From: Gammaproteobacteria bacterium
GTDB taxonomy: Bacteria; Pseudomonadota; Gammaproteobacteria; Francisellales; CACEW01
DNA length: 64,000 bases
NCBI GenBank assembly: GCA_030652335.1
Contig: JAUSAW010000018.1
Location: forward strand, 143,990 to 207,989
Direction: 5' to 3'
A program made the position numbers and the translations under genes. Shown here one piece after another: positions 1 to 8,136 of the stretch; the stretch's first letter is position 1, and the number at the start of each line of letters is the position of its first letter. A model generated the notes under the pieces. That model saw only the letters and a program-made list of their open reading frames with translations, did no database searches and had not been told where the DNA came from.

Positions 1-1907
1 GCCGGATAATAAGCCACAAAACTATCGGGTGGTGAGCTGATATAGACGCTAGCCAAATTGTATTCAGTATTGGCTAGATTGTCGATTCTAAAACTTAACA
101 CCCAGCTGGGGAATTCGGCATTTAAAGCCAGATCCAATAAGCAATAACTCGGCACGCTGGCACTATTATTAGTATTATCACCCTCGGCATACTGTGATCC
201 TGTATAGTGTGATTCGCCATAAATCGACCAGATAGACGTTAATTGATAGCGCGCACTGAAATCACCTAAAATGGCTGAGGCGCCAGGGATATCATTACCG
301 GTATAGGCCCCTTCACGAAAACGGTTATTCATTACGGTCGTGCTAACTCGCAGAGTCCATTTTGCGGTCGGCTCATACTGAGCGTTTACATCAAAACCTT
401 CGCGTCGCGTCGGCGCTAAATTATAATTAGCCGAGAGGCCATTAGGCGGGGTATAAAAACCAATTTCATTATTGAGGTTAATAACAAAAACCTCTGCCGC
501 CGTTTGCCATTGCGAGTCATGCCAATTAATCCCGGTCTCGTAGGCCGTTGAGGTTGTCGCCTTTAAGCCAAAACCGGTATTGGGGCTGCTGGTATAATTC
601 GATTCATCGATAAAAGGCAATTGATAACCCATAGCACGGCGCAGATAGCCGGAAGTCTGGGCATTAAATTGATCGTTTAAGCTTAGACTCATTAAACTTA
701 ATTGCTGAGTCTGGCTGCTAGGTGGGTTAAATTGACTGGAGTCGTTATTATAAAATTGAGCATGAGTATCGATACCCACCACCCTGCCACTCGTAGTTAA
801 GCTGATTTTATTAACGAGCGGCACATCCAAGCTGCCATAGCCGCTATATTGCTGTTGATTGGCATTATTGATATTCGAATATAAATCCGGACTAGTAAAA
901 CCATAGGTTTCATTGCTTAACAGGATTCCTGCCTGGGTATGGATCTGACGCTTCCATCCCATAAAGCTACCGTTGAGCTCAGGGTTTACTCGTATAGTTT
1001 GATAGTCTTGATCATAAGGGCCCTCTAAATTCGATTGAGCGGCTTGCTGGCGATAACTAAATTGCGAGCTGCTAGCCCAGGCATTATTAAACGTATGCTT
1101 CCAAGCCACTGAGGCTAATCCGGTATTGCTGGTCTCATCACCCTGACCTTGATCGACAATAGACTGGTTAGGATTTTCGGCTACCTGGCTCGCCGTTAGA
1201 TAACCCGGATAATGGGTAATTTGTCGCAAACCATAGACCGAAAATTGCAGCGAATTAATCGCCGTGTCATGTTGTAATTTTAAGCCTGCTTGATTGCTAC
1301 TCTCTTGATCACTGTCTCGCGAACCTTGATCGTATTCATTCTGCGCATTAATCCGATAGGCATTTTCAGTATCGATGGGGCCTGATGCCACCATAGTCAT
1401 TTGGGTCATTAATGGCGCACCCATTATCAGAGTTATCTCTTGCTCGGCCTTGCGCGGTGATTTAGTAATGATATTAATCACTCCACCCAAGCTTTGATTG
1501 CCATATACAGCCCCAGCTACTCCCGGGGTAATAATTATTTCTGCAATTTCAGATAAGGGGATAAGACCAATATCGGGATCGCTCATGGAAAAATTTGTTA
1601 AAGACTGCCCGTCGACCATAATTAAGGCCGGCTCGGTATGAATTAAAATCTGCGGCGCCATACCCAAGCCTGAAACATACTGAATGCCGGCAATATTATT
1701 AAGCAATTGCCCAATATCAGTGGCGCCGGATCGGGTAATCTGAGAATCCGAGATAATAACTTGATTGCCGAGGGTCGTCGATTGCGTATAACTAAACGGG
1801 GGTTTGGCATTGGCGTCGATTTCTGGCAACTGATAAACAATGGGAGTTAAGTCTGCAAAGGCAATAGCCGATAAAGCCATCCCAATAATAACGCTCTGCC
1901 TTAACAT
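1..1907 (-). CDS. TonB-dependent outer-membrane receptor, 3' end outside window
   Basis: The frame stays open from the ATG at 1907 to the left edge (about 635 codons). It starts with a signal peptide (MLRQSVIIGMALSAIAFA), followed by a plug domain containing IMVDGQS and the typical GNQSLGGVINIITK segment. The rest alternates like beta-barrel strands. The last codons read YISSPPDSFVAYYPA, like the closing strand of these receptors (usually followed by GR and an aromatic end), so only about ten residues should be missing. Such receptors import iron chelates, cobalamin or other scarce ligands across the outer membrane using TonB energy. At about 645 residues it is close to BtuB in size, but I cannot name the ligand. 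It is divergent from the response regulator at 2033, with 125 bp between them. Confidence 0.9.
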   Translation of the reverse strand, partial: MLRQSVIIGMALSAIAFADLTPIVYQLPEIDANAKPPFSYTQSTTLGNQVIISDSQITRSGATDIGQLLNNIAGIQYVSGLGMAPQILIHTEPALIMVDGQSLTNFSMSDPDIGLIPLSEIAEIIITPGVAGAVYGNQSLGGVINIITKSPRKAEQEITLIMGAPLMTQMTMVASGPIDTENAYRINAQNEYDQGSRDSDQESSNQAGLKLQHDTAINSLQFSVYGLRQITHYPGYLTASQVAENPNQSIVDQGQGDETSNTGLASVAWKHTFNNAWASSSQFSYRQQAAQSNLEGPYDQDYQTIRVNPELNGSFMGWKRQIHTQAGILLSNETYGFTSPDLYSNINNANQQQYSGYGSLDVPLVNKISLTTSGRVVGIDTHAQFYNNDSSQFNPPSSQTQQLSLMSLSLNDQFNAQTSGYLRRAMGYQLPFIDESNYTSSPNTGFGLKATTSTAYETGINWHDSQWQTAAEVFVINLNNEIGFYTPPNGLSANYNLAPTRREGFDVNAQYEPTAKWTLRVSTTVMNNRFREGAYTGNDIPGASAILGDFSARYQLTSIWSIYGESHYTGSQYAEGDNTNNSASVPSYCLLDLALNAEFPSWVLSFRIDNLANTEYNLASVYISSPPDSFVAYYP

Positions 1908-2032
1908 AATGATCCCTACCACTTTTTTGCGATTTTACGCGAGCAGCCTTCTCTTGTCATCTTTAGATCAAATACATTGCTGCATCGCCTTTTTTTCACT
2001 ATTATTAATCAATATTATTAAGGGTTTCCAGC

Positions 2033-2794
2033 ATGGCCAAAGAAAAAATTATTATCGCAGATGACGAACCTGGTATTCGTCAACTGGTTAAGATTTTCTT
2101 GACCCGCTATCATTTTGAGGTGATAGAAGCCGGCACTGGCCAAGAGCTACTTGATATTCTAAAAACCACCGCTCCTGAATTAATTATTTTAGATTTAATG
2201 CTGCCCGATATTTATGGTCTAGATGTCTGCAAAAAAATTCGTGAAACCAGCGATACGCCTATCGTCATGCTAACCGCCGTGCAAGGTGAGATGAATATGG
2301 TATTAGGCTTTGAAGCAGGTGCCGATGATTATGTCGAAAAGCCTTTTAGCCCACATGTATTATTATCGAGAATTCAAGCTATCTTACGACGTAGGAAGGC
2401 CCAGCCCGCCCCTACCGCTAATACTGCAGCTACAGACTACCATACAGATGATGTCGTTGCCCCTAATGAAAATTATCAACGCGCCAGTTTTGCGCAATGG
2501 GTGTATATTCCCGATGAGGCCTGCCTGAAACATCAAAACGGCAAGCATATCTTTTTGACTAAAAATGAATGCTTATTGTTGGAGTTGTTTTTAGCCTTTG
2601 AACAAGAAATTCTGACTCGAGAAAAAATTGCTTCGGTGTTAAAAATTGATATCGACGACCCGGAAAGCCGAGCCATCGATGTGCAAATTTCAAGATTACG
2701 CAACAAACTCAAAGACCGCACCCATCATAACCTGATTAAATCGATTCGTAATAAGGGTTATCTTTTATCGGTTCCGGTTAGGTTTTTCAATTAG
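2033..2794 (+). CDS. OmpR/PhoB-family response regulator (orphan)
   Basis: 253 residues. An N-terminal receiver domain (about 4-120) has the acidic pair D10/D11, phospho-acceptor D54 (LILDLMLPD), T81 and K103 (DYVEKPF). A linker rich in Ala, Pro and Thr (about 121-150) follows, then a C-terminal winged-helix domain (about 165-250) with the usual RAIDVQISRLRNKL recognition helix and a KSIRNKGYLL wing. It is therefore a phosphorylation-controlled transcription regulator. No histidine kinase gene lies beside it, so its partner must be elsewhere. AAGGG lies upstream of the ATG. The divergent TonB-receptor gene is the most obvious nearby target, but that is inference. The linker is longer than in KdpE or PhoB. 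Confidence 0.9.
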   Translation: MAKEKIIIADDEPGIRQLVKIFLTRYHFEVIEAGTGQELLDILKTTAPELIILDLMLPDIYGLDVCKKIRETSDTPIVMLTAVQGEMNMVLGFEAGADDYVEKPFSPHVLLSRIQAILRRRKAQPAPTANTAATDYHTDDVVAPNENYQRASFAQWVYIPDEACLKHQNGKHIFLTKNECLLLELFLAFEQEILTREKIASVLKIDIDDPESRAIDVQISRLRNKLKDRTHHNLIKSIRNKGYLLSVPVRFFN

Positions 2795-2811
2795 CACCTG
2801 TGCAGAACTTG

Positions 2812-2960
2812 CAAATGCAGATTTGGTGACGCGAAATTTGCCTGAAATGCCAGTCACATAAATGACATATGCATGTTTCGTGACCCGAATTTTCTTGAAA
2901 AACCTAGTCACATAAATAACATTTGTAACTTATGTGATCCGAATGTCCATAAAAAAATCC
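2812..2960. repeat. 54-bp tandem repeat, about 2.5 copies
   Basis: Units begin at 2826 (GTGACGCGAA), 2880 (GTGACCCGAA) and 2934 (GTGATCCGAA), exactly 54 bp apart, and a weak partial unit may precede the first. The first two units contain AGTCACATAAAT followed by GACAT or AACAT. GTGAC at each unit start and GTCAC about 27 bp later form inverted pairs. The array fills the gap between the convergent stop codons of the response regulator and the SDR gene, where a bidirectional terminator or protein-binding array could sit. There are no unique spacers, so it is not a CRISPR. Confidence 0.75.
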
Positions 2961-2964
2961 TCGA

Positions 2965-3720
2965 TTAAACCAACTGCACCGCTTGCTCCGTAGCATTGAC
3001 CGTAATCTCAGCCACACAGACATGAGCAGGCCGCGTGACGCAATAGGCTATCGCATCGGCTATGTCTTCGGGCTTCATCGCTGTGATGCTGGCATAGACT
3101 TTTTTAGCACGCTCGGCGTCGCCTTTAAATCGGACTAAGCTAAATTCGGTTTCGACTAAACCAGGATCGACTTCGGTGACTCGGATGCCTGTGCCTTGGC
3201 ATTCTAATTTCATCGCGCGGCTTAGGGCTTTAACGGCATGTTTGGTGGCGCAATAAACCGAGCCTTTTGGATAGACTAAGTGACCTGCTATGGAACCAAT
3301 ATTGACGATATGACCTGTTTTTCGAGAGAGCATAGCGGGCATAATGGCTTGAGTGACATACAATAAGCCCTTAACATTGGTGTCGATCATCTGATCCCAG
3401 TCTTCTATCTTGGCATCGACGATGGTATCGAGGCCAGCGGCGAGTCCGGCATTATTAACCAAGATATCGATCTGACTAAATTCAAGAGGCAAAGCGGACA
3501 AGGCCTTTTTAACCTCTAAAGCTTGAGTGACATCGAGCTCGATACAATGTACGGAGGTCTCATAGTCGCTTTTCAATTTATCGGAAAGTTCTTGCAAGCG
3601 GTCGGCCCTGCGCGCGCATAGAATTAATTTCGCTCCGAGTGCCGCTAAAGCTACAGCCGTGGCATAACCAATTCCGCTCGATGCACCCGTTACTAACGCG
3701 ACCTTATTGTTAAGCTTCAT
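2965..3720 (-). CDS. YdfG-like short-chain dehydrogenase/reductase
   Basis: 251 residues, classical SDR length. The cofactor motif TGASSGIG is at 11-18, with A36-R-R38 after beta-2 suggesting NADP(H). NNAG is at 89-92, with N115 and the catalytic S143, Y156 and K160 (YCATK). The stretches IDILVNNAGLA, EDWDQMIDTN and GLVETEFSLVRFKGD closely recall E. coli YdfG, an NADP-dependent 3-hydroxy acid dehydrogenase acting on L-allo-threonine, serine and malonic semialdehyde. The true substrate here is inferred from that resemblance only. It is a single cytoplasmic gene, divergent from the small gene at 3780. Confidence 0.85.
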   Translation of the reverse strand: MKLNNKVALVTGASSGIGYATAVALAALGAKLILCARRADRLQELSDKLKSDYETSVHCIELDVTQALEVKKALSALPLEFSQIDILVNNAGLAAGLDTIVDAKIEDWDQMIDTNVKGLLYVTQAIMPAMLSRKTGHIVNIGSIAGHLVYPKGSVYCATKHAVKALSRAMKLECQGTGIRVTEVDPGLVETEFSLVRFKGDAERAKKVYASITAMKPEDIADAIAYCVTRPAHVCVAEITVNATEQAVQLV

Positions 3721-3779
3721 CTCATCTCTCTCACTTAAATTGAACTGTGCTAATATTATAGTAAAATAAGGGGTGCAGC

Positions 3780-4028
3780 ATGAGCTATATTCAAAAAATT
3801 TTACAGGACTCTACTTTAAGCGAAGAAGCTAAGATTGTTAAGTTAAATACTTTGCTTGAAGATGAGGTCATTAAACTGACAGCAAGTGAAGAAGGAATGG
3901 GCAATGATGCCGATTCCACTCTCACTGAAATATTAGGTGCGCTACATTCACTTGGAATGGTCGTGGATGTAGAGCATAGTCCTAATCAAAAAGATGCGAT
4001 AAAAACGATGAAAAAACCTGGATCCTGA
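3780..4028 (+). CDS. Small acidic protein of unknown function
   Basis: 82 residues with no recognised domain. AAGGGG lies about 6 bases before the ATG, a strong ribosome site that supports expression. The N-terminal 55 residues look helical and acidic (LSEEAKIVKLNTLLEDE), and there is no signal peptide or membrane segment. The last codons and the TGA stop are contributed by a dispersed palindrome (arms 4022-4029 and 4044-4051), so the C-terminal PGS looks like the product of a repeat insertion that trimmed or extended the original reading frame. Confidence 0.6.
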   Translation: MSYIQKILQDSTLSEEAKIVKLNTLLEDEVIKLTASEEGMGNDADSTLTEILGALHSLGMVVDVEHSPNQKDAIKTMKKPGS

Positions 4029-4092
4029 CGAATGCTACGCATTGTCAGGATGACGGGTCTGTTCTGGATCCCCGATTAAGCAGGGATGACAA
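4022..4092. repeat. Dispersed GGATCC/CAGGATGAC palindrome
   Basis: A hairpin with arms ATCCTGAC (4022-4029) and GTCAGGAT (4044-4051), plus an inner AATGC/GCATT pair. A second, weaker half follows (GGATCCCCGATTAAGCAGGGATGAC). Related copies lie at 24989, 37475, 44573 and 46843, generally next to gene ends. It supplies the stop codon of the small gene and lies just after the deaD stop on the other strand, where it could terminate transcription. Confidence 0.7.
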
Positions 4093-4094
4093 CA

Positions 4095-5738
4095 TTACTT
4101 TTCGGCTTTCGCTTTTTCAATCATCGGCTTTTTACCATCGCCATGTCGTTTAAAGGCGCGCAGAATAAACTCTGCTTCGCTAAACGGTACGGTAATGAAG
4201 GAACATTTATCCATGATTTCGATATTTTGGATTTTATGTTCTTTGGTCTTAGCAATTTTCTTAATGAGCTCAACCAAGCGTGATGGCGTTAGACCTTCAT
4301 TCTTACCTTGGGCTACGAATAGTCTAGCGGTACCTTTGGTATCGACAGAACCTTCACCAGCTTCTCTGGATTCTCTGGCCTCTCTATTTTCGTGAATATT
4401 GCGGTAATGATTTTCATCTAATTCAGTTTGGAAGGCATATTTTAAAACTGCGGCCAATACTTCTTTAGGCGCGTGATCTTTTAATAGGCTATCGGCTAAT
4501 TTTAGATATTCGTCAGTGCTGCCGGCTTCAAATAGCTGAGTTAAGTTCAATTGGATCTTAGCCCATTTCTTATCGATAATTTGTTTCACACCAGGTAATT
4601 TTTCTTTTTTGATTTCGGTCTTGGTGACCTTTTGAATATAGAGCAACTTACGATATTCGGATGGGGTGATAAAGGTAATAGCGGTACCCTGTTTACCCGC
4701 GCGCCCGGTACGACCGATGCGATGCACATAACTTTCTGGGTTTTGTGGTAAGGCATAGTTAATAACGTGGGTTAAATCCTGGATGTCGATACCACGAGCG
4801 GCCACATCGGTCGCCACTAAAATATTGACTTTTTTCTTACGGAATTTGTTTAGAATTCTTTCACGCATATCTTGGCTAATATCACCATGCAAACCGTCAG
4901 CTGCATAACCACGATCGCCTAAGGCACGGGTTACGGTATCCACATCGACTTTGGTGCGGCAAAATACTACGCCATAAAAATCATCTTCGATATCGACGAT
5001 ACGGCACAACGCTTCTAATTTATCCGGCTCTCGCACTTCAAAGTAAATTTGATGGGTTAATGAGGTGGTCATTTGGTTGGCTTTTACTGCCACAACCTTT
5101 TTCTCACCCATATAGCGATCAGCAATTTTCATTAAGGCGTTTGGCATGGTAGCCGAGAATAATAACATGCGTTTTTTATTGGTGATTTTAGATAAAATGG
5201 TTTCAACATCTTCTAAGAAGCCCATATTGAGCATTTCATCGGCTTCATCTAAAACGACGAATTCGATCTTATCCATCTTTAAGCTTTTACGTTCCATATG
5301 GTCCATCACACGACCCGGGGTACCGACTACGATGTCGACTCCATTTTTAAGACGACGCAATTGTTCAACCATGGATTGTCCGCCATAAATTGGCACGACT
5401 TGTAAGCCTTTTTGACCGATAAAGGAATGAATCTCTTCAGCAACCTGAATCGCTAATTCGCGAGTGGGAACTAAGATTAGCGCCTGAACTTCACCTTTAG
5501 ATTTTAATAATTCGATTAATGGCAAACCAAACGCGGCGGTTTTACCGGTACCGGTTTGAGCCTGTCCGATAATATCCAGTTTGCCTAATAGCAATTCTGG
5601 AATCACTTCAGCCTGAATAGGGGATGGCTCTTCAAAGCCTTTCTTTTGTAATGCCAGCAAAGTGGAATGAGATAAACCCAATGCGGCAAACTTTGGTAAT
5701 AGTGTATCGGGGGTGGTGGGTATAATTGGTGTCGTCAT
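4095..5738 (-). CDS. deaD: DEAD-box ATP-dependent RNA helicase, DeaD/CsdA type
   Basis: 547 residues. It has the Q motif region (GFEEPSPIQAEVIP), Walker A AQTGTGKT, PTRELA, DEAD in VLDEADEMLNMGF, SAT, and the second RecA domain ending in HRIGRTGRAGK. The C-terminal part (about 465-545) has the fold pattern of the DbpA-type RNA-binding domain (ARLFVAQGKNEGL, LVELIKK, SFITVPF). Proteins of this plan unwind structured RNA in ribosome assembly, cold adaptation and mRNA decay in the cytoplasm. AGGAG precedes the ATG. DeaD/CsdA is preferred over RhlE because of the RNA-binding domain, and over DbpA because of length. Confidence 0.9.
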   Translation of the reverse strand: MTTPIIPTTPDTLLPKFAALGLSHSTLLALQKKGFEEPSPIQAEVIPELLLGKLDIIGQAQTGTGKTAAFGLPLIELLKSKGEVQALILVPTRELAIQVAEEIHSFIGQKGLQVVPIYGGQSMVEQLRRLKNGVDIVVGTPGRVMDHMERKSLKMDKIEFVVLDEADEMLNMGFLEDVETILSKITNKKRMLLFSATMPNALMKIADRYMGEKKVVAVKANQMTTSLTHQIYFEVREPDKLEALCRIVDIEDDFYGVVFCRTKVDVDTVTRALGDRGYAADGLHGDISQDMRERILNKFRKKKVNILVATDVAARGIDIQDLTHVINYALPQNPESYVHRIGRTGRAGKQGTAITFITPSEYRKLLYIQKVTKTEIKKEKLPGVKQIIDKKWAKIQLNLTQLFEAGSTDEYLKLADSLLKDHAPKEVLAAVLKYAFQTELDENHYRNIHENREARESREAGEGSVDTKGTARLFVAQGKNEGLTPSRLVELIKKIAKTKEHKIQNIEIMDKCSFITVPFSEAEFILRAFKRHGDGKKPMIEKAKAEK

Positions 5739-6001
5739 AGCGTACTCCTAGAAATAAAATAATTCACCGTCGATATGACAGTGAAAACGGGTGCTTTGCT
5801 TTTTAATCGACTTGCAAAGGCGGCCCAGTATTTCCAGAGGAATCAAAGCTATCTCAAATAGCTTTTAGCGCAGTCTATGCATACAAATAGTGATGGAAAA
5901 TTATTTGCTTGGTCAACTTTAAAAATTAAAACGTGAGCATTGTACCTTAAAAAATTGCCAAACACGAGAAAAATACATGGCTAGTTTATTTCATCACTAT
6001 T
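5739..6001 (-). promoter_or_regulatory. Upstream region of deaD, possible long leader
   Basis: 263 bp separate the deaD start from the stop of the ankyrin gene. Around 5847-5867 a small hairpin is visible (AAGCTA/TAGCTT type). Cold-shock helicase genes often carry long structured leaders, so the space fits that habit, but I see no clear promoter and no gene here. Confidence 0.3.
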
Positions 6002-6847
6002 TTAAGGTGATGCCGAAGCACCACTTCCAGCAGCAGGGGTGAAAATAGCTTTAAGCTCCCGCTCACTCTTTTTTTGCTCATTATAGTTTTTCATATAACT
6101 AATTACCGCTGATCTCAGTGGCCTCACGCTTTCTTTTATAGGCTCATAATCTTCATTAAGAACTGTACGCAAACTTAAAAAATATTCATCTGAACTTATA
6201 TCTTTATGCGGAATATCATTCGCTTTCTTTATGTATAGCGCTTCGGCACTGTCTTTTGCAAATTCCTTATTATTCCATTTTTCAATCTCATCCCTTACTT
6301 GCTTTTTAAATGCTAACCCAGCCCCTAAGATAGCATTGATAATATCATTAAGAGGCATAACCTTAACCTTTGCATTCATAGTGGCTAAATTAATAGCATT
6401 CAAGTCATGTTTACGCTCTCGATAGGCAGCGTCAGCACCTGCAGCCATTAAAATCCTTACGGCCTCTAACTGACCATGATAAGCCGCTTCTTGCAATGGC
6501 GTTGTGCCGAGCCCATTATCGAATAATGCCTCAATATTAGCCCCTGCTTTAATAAGTGCTATCATGGTAGCGGCTTTTCCACGTTGCGCCGCCACGTGTA
6601 AAGGAGTAAAATCTCTTGTAGTTTTTGCGTTAACATCAGCGCCTAAGGCAATTAATCTGTTCACTCCCTCTTCGCTCATTCCCGCCTCACTAGCAAAATG
6701 TAGAACGTGCTTATCGCCACCGGGTGCTTTCGATGTAATCGATACCCCTGCTTTTAACAGAATATCAATTTTTTTAAAATCCTCTGTTATAACCGCGCTA
6801 AAAAGCTGTTGAACGGGATCGCTAGATACTCCTGCTGTTGAATACAT
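6002..6847 (-). CDS. Ankyrin-repeat protein
   Basis: 281 residues with no signal peptide or membrane segment. Ankyrin units are visible from about residue 10 to 170: a degenerate one at the start, one around LHFASEAGMSEEGVNRLIALGADVN, DFTPLHVAAQRGKAATMIAL, and TTPLQEAAYHGQLEAVRIL, then a decayed unit (NAINLATMNAKV). The C-terminal 110 residues are charged and helical, ending in a small Gly/Ala/Ser tail. Ankyrin stacks bind proteins, and in host-associated gammaproteobacteria they are common among secreted effectors. That role is inference here. GGGG precedes the ATG. It stands alone, divergent from ddl. Confidence 0.85.
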   Translation of the reverse strand: MYSTAGVSSDPVQQLFSAVITEDFKKIDILLKAGVSITSKAPGGDKHVLHFASEAGMSEEGVNRLIALGADVNAKTTRDFTPLHVAAQRGKAATMIALIKAGANIEALFDNGLGTTPLQEAAYHGQLEAVRILMAAGADAAYRERKHDLNAINLATMNAKVKVMPLNDIINAILGAGLAFKKQVRDEIEKWNNKEFAKDSAEALYIKKANDIPHKDISSDEYFLSLRTVLNEDYEPIKESVRPLRSAVISYMKNYNEQKKSERELKAIFTPAAGSGASASP

Positions 6848-6982
6848 ACCCTACCCCTTTAAATAATTAGCCTGTCATCATAATACCTGAACCATAAATT
6901 AATAGTAAGGCGGACAAAGAAACTTGGAAAACGCTTATAAATGGCTATACTTATCAACATTACACTTATAGGATCACCTTAC

Positions 6983-8119
6983 ATGTCTGTTAATAAAAAA
7001 ATTCGAGTAGCCGTGCTCTATGGCGGCCGTAGTGGTGAACACGAAGTTTCACAACAATCCGCCACCTCGGTCATTAAAAATCTCGACCCTGAGCGATTTG
7101 AAATTATCCCGATCGGCATCGATAAAGAAGGGCATTGGTTACAAGGCGATATGCAGCGTTTAGAATACTCTCAAGATGGCAAGGCCTTACTGCTACCTGC
7201 TTCCCACACCGAAGTTTTATTGCCGCCCCACCCCCAAAATAGCACTCAGCTTAAAGCCGAAGCTAACCCAGCCCTAGGCCAAAAGATCGATGTAGTATTC
7301 CCGGTTTTGCATGGCACCATGGGTGAAGATGGCACGGTGCAAGGTTTATTTGAATTGGCAGATATCGCTTATGTTGGCTGTGGATTATTAGGCTCAGCCA
7401 TTGGCATGGATAAAGATATTGCTAAACGCCTCGTTGCCGCAGCAGGCATTCCTATCGCCGCTTATGTCGCTTTTACTCGCGGAGAATGGCAGCATAAAGC
7501 AGCGGCACTAACAGAACAAATCAATACAAAATTGCACTACCCAGTATTTGTTAAGCCTGCTAATGCCGGCTCTAGCCTCGGCATTACTAAAGTAAAATCT
7601 GCTGATGAATTAATAACTGCCGTAAAAAACGCCCTGCTTTACGATACCAAAGTGCTGGTCGAAAAAGCGGTTAACGCGCGCGAGATCGAACTTGCCGTAT
7701 TAGAAAACGTAAGTTATGGCGTAGACCCACAGGTGTCTATCGCCGGCGAGATTATTCCTCACCACGAATTCTATTCATATGAAGCCAAATACCTCGATCC
7801 AGATGGTGCAGGCCTGGCGATTCCTGCCAAACTTAGCGCCGAACAACATAGTGCTGCTCAATCTATGGCCGCGGCTATATTTAAAGCCCTAGAATGCGAA
7901 GGCATGGCGCGAGTCGATTTATTCCTCGATAAAGATACTGGCGAATTTATTTTCAATGAAGTAAACACTATCCCAGGCTTTACCACCATAAGTATGTACC
8001 CTAAATTATGGAAGGCCTCAGGGATTAGCTATCAGGATTTACTTAGCACCTTAATTAACCTTGCCATGGCAAGGCATGAGCGTAAGCGCGCTTTAAAACG
8101 CGAATGGGTCCCGGAATAA
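6983..8119 (+). CDS. ddl: D-alanine--D-alanine ligase
   Basis: 378 residues from the ATG at 6983, which follows AGGA at a good distance. An upstream in-frame ATG at 6941 adds a hydrophobic stretch not typical of the family. It joins two D-Ala with ATP for peptidoglycan precursors. Motifs: VAVLYGGRSGEHEVS at the N-terminus, HGTMGEDGTVQGLFE, VFVKPANAGSSLG in the ATP-grasp fold, and FNEVNTIPGFT near the C-terminus. Tyr in the YEAKYLD loop points to D-Ala-D-Ala rather than D-Ala-D-Lac specificity. The length matches the longer DdlA-like branch, and it is not in a mur/fts cluster. Confidence 0.95.
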   Translation: MSVNKKIRVAVLYGGRSGEHEVSQQSATSVIKNLDPERFEIIPIGIDKEGHWLQGDMQRLEYSQDGKALLLPASHTEVLLPPHPQNSTQLKAEANPALGQKIDVVFPVLHGTMGEDGTVQGLFELADIAYVGCGLLGSAIGMDKDIAKRLVAAAGIPIAAYVAFTRGEWQHKAAALTEQINTKLHYPVFVKPANAGSSLGITKVKSADELITAVKNALLYDTKVLVEKAVNAREIELAVLENVSYGVDPQVSIAGEIIPHHEFYSYEAKYLDPDGAGLAIPAKLSAEQHSAAQSMAAAIFKALECEGMARVDLFLDKDTGEFIFNEVNTIPGFTTISMYPKLWKASGISYQDLLSTLINLAMARHERKRALKREWVPE

Positions 8120-8136
8120 TCAGAAAAGTAGTAACT

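Noticed and set aside
2812..2960. CRISPR array
   Set aside because: Units are contiguous at 54 bp with no unique spacers, only about two and a half copies, and no cas genes nearby.
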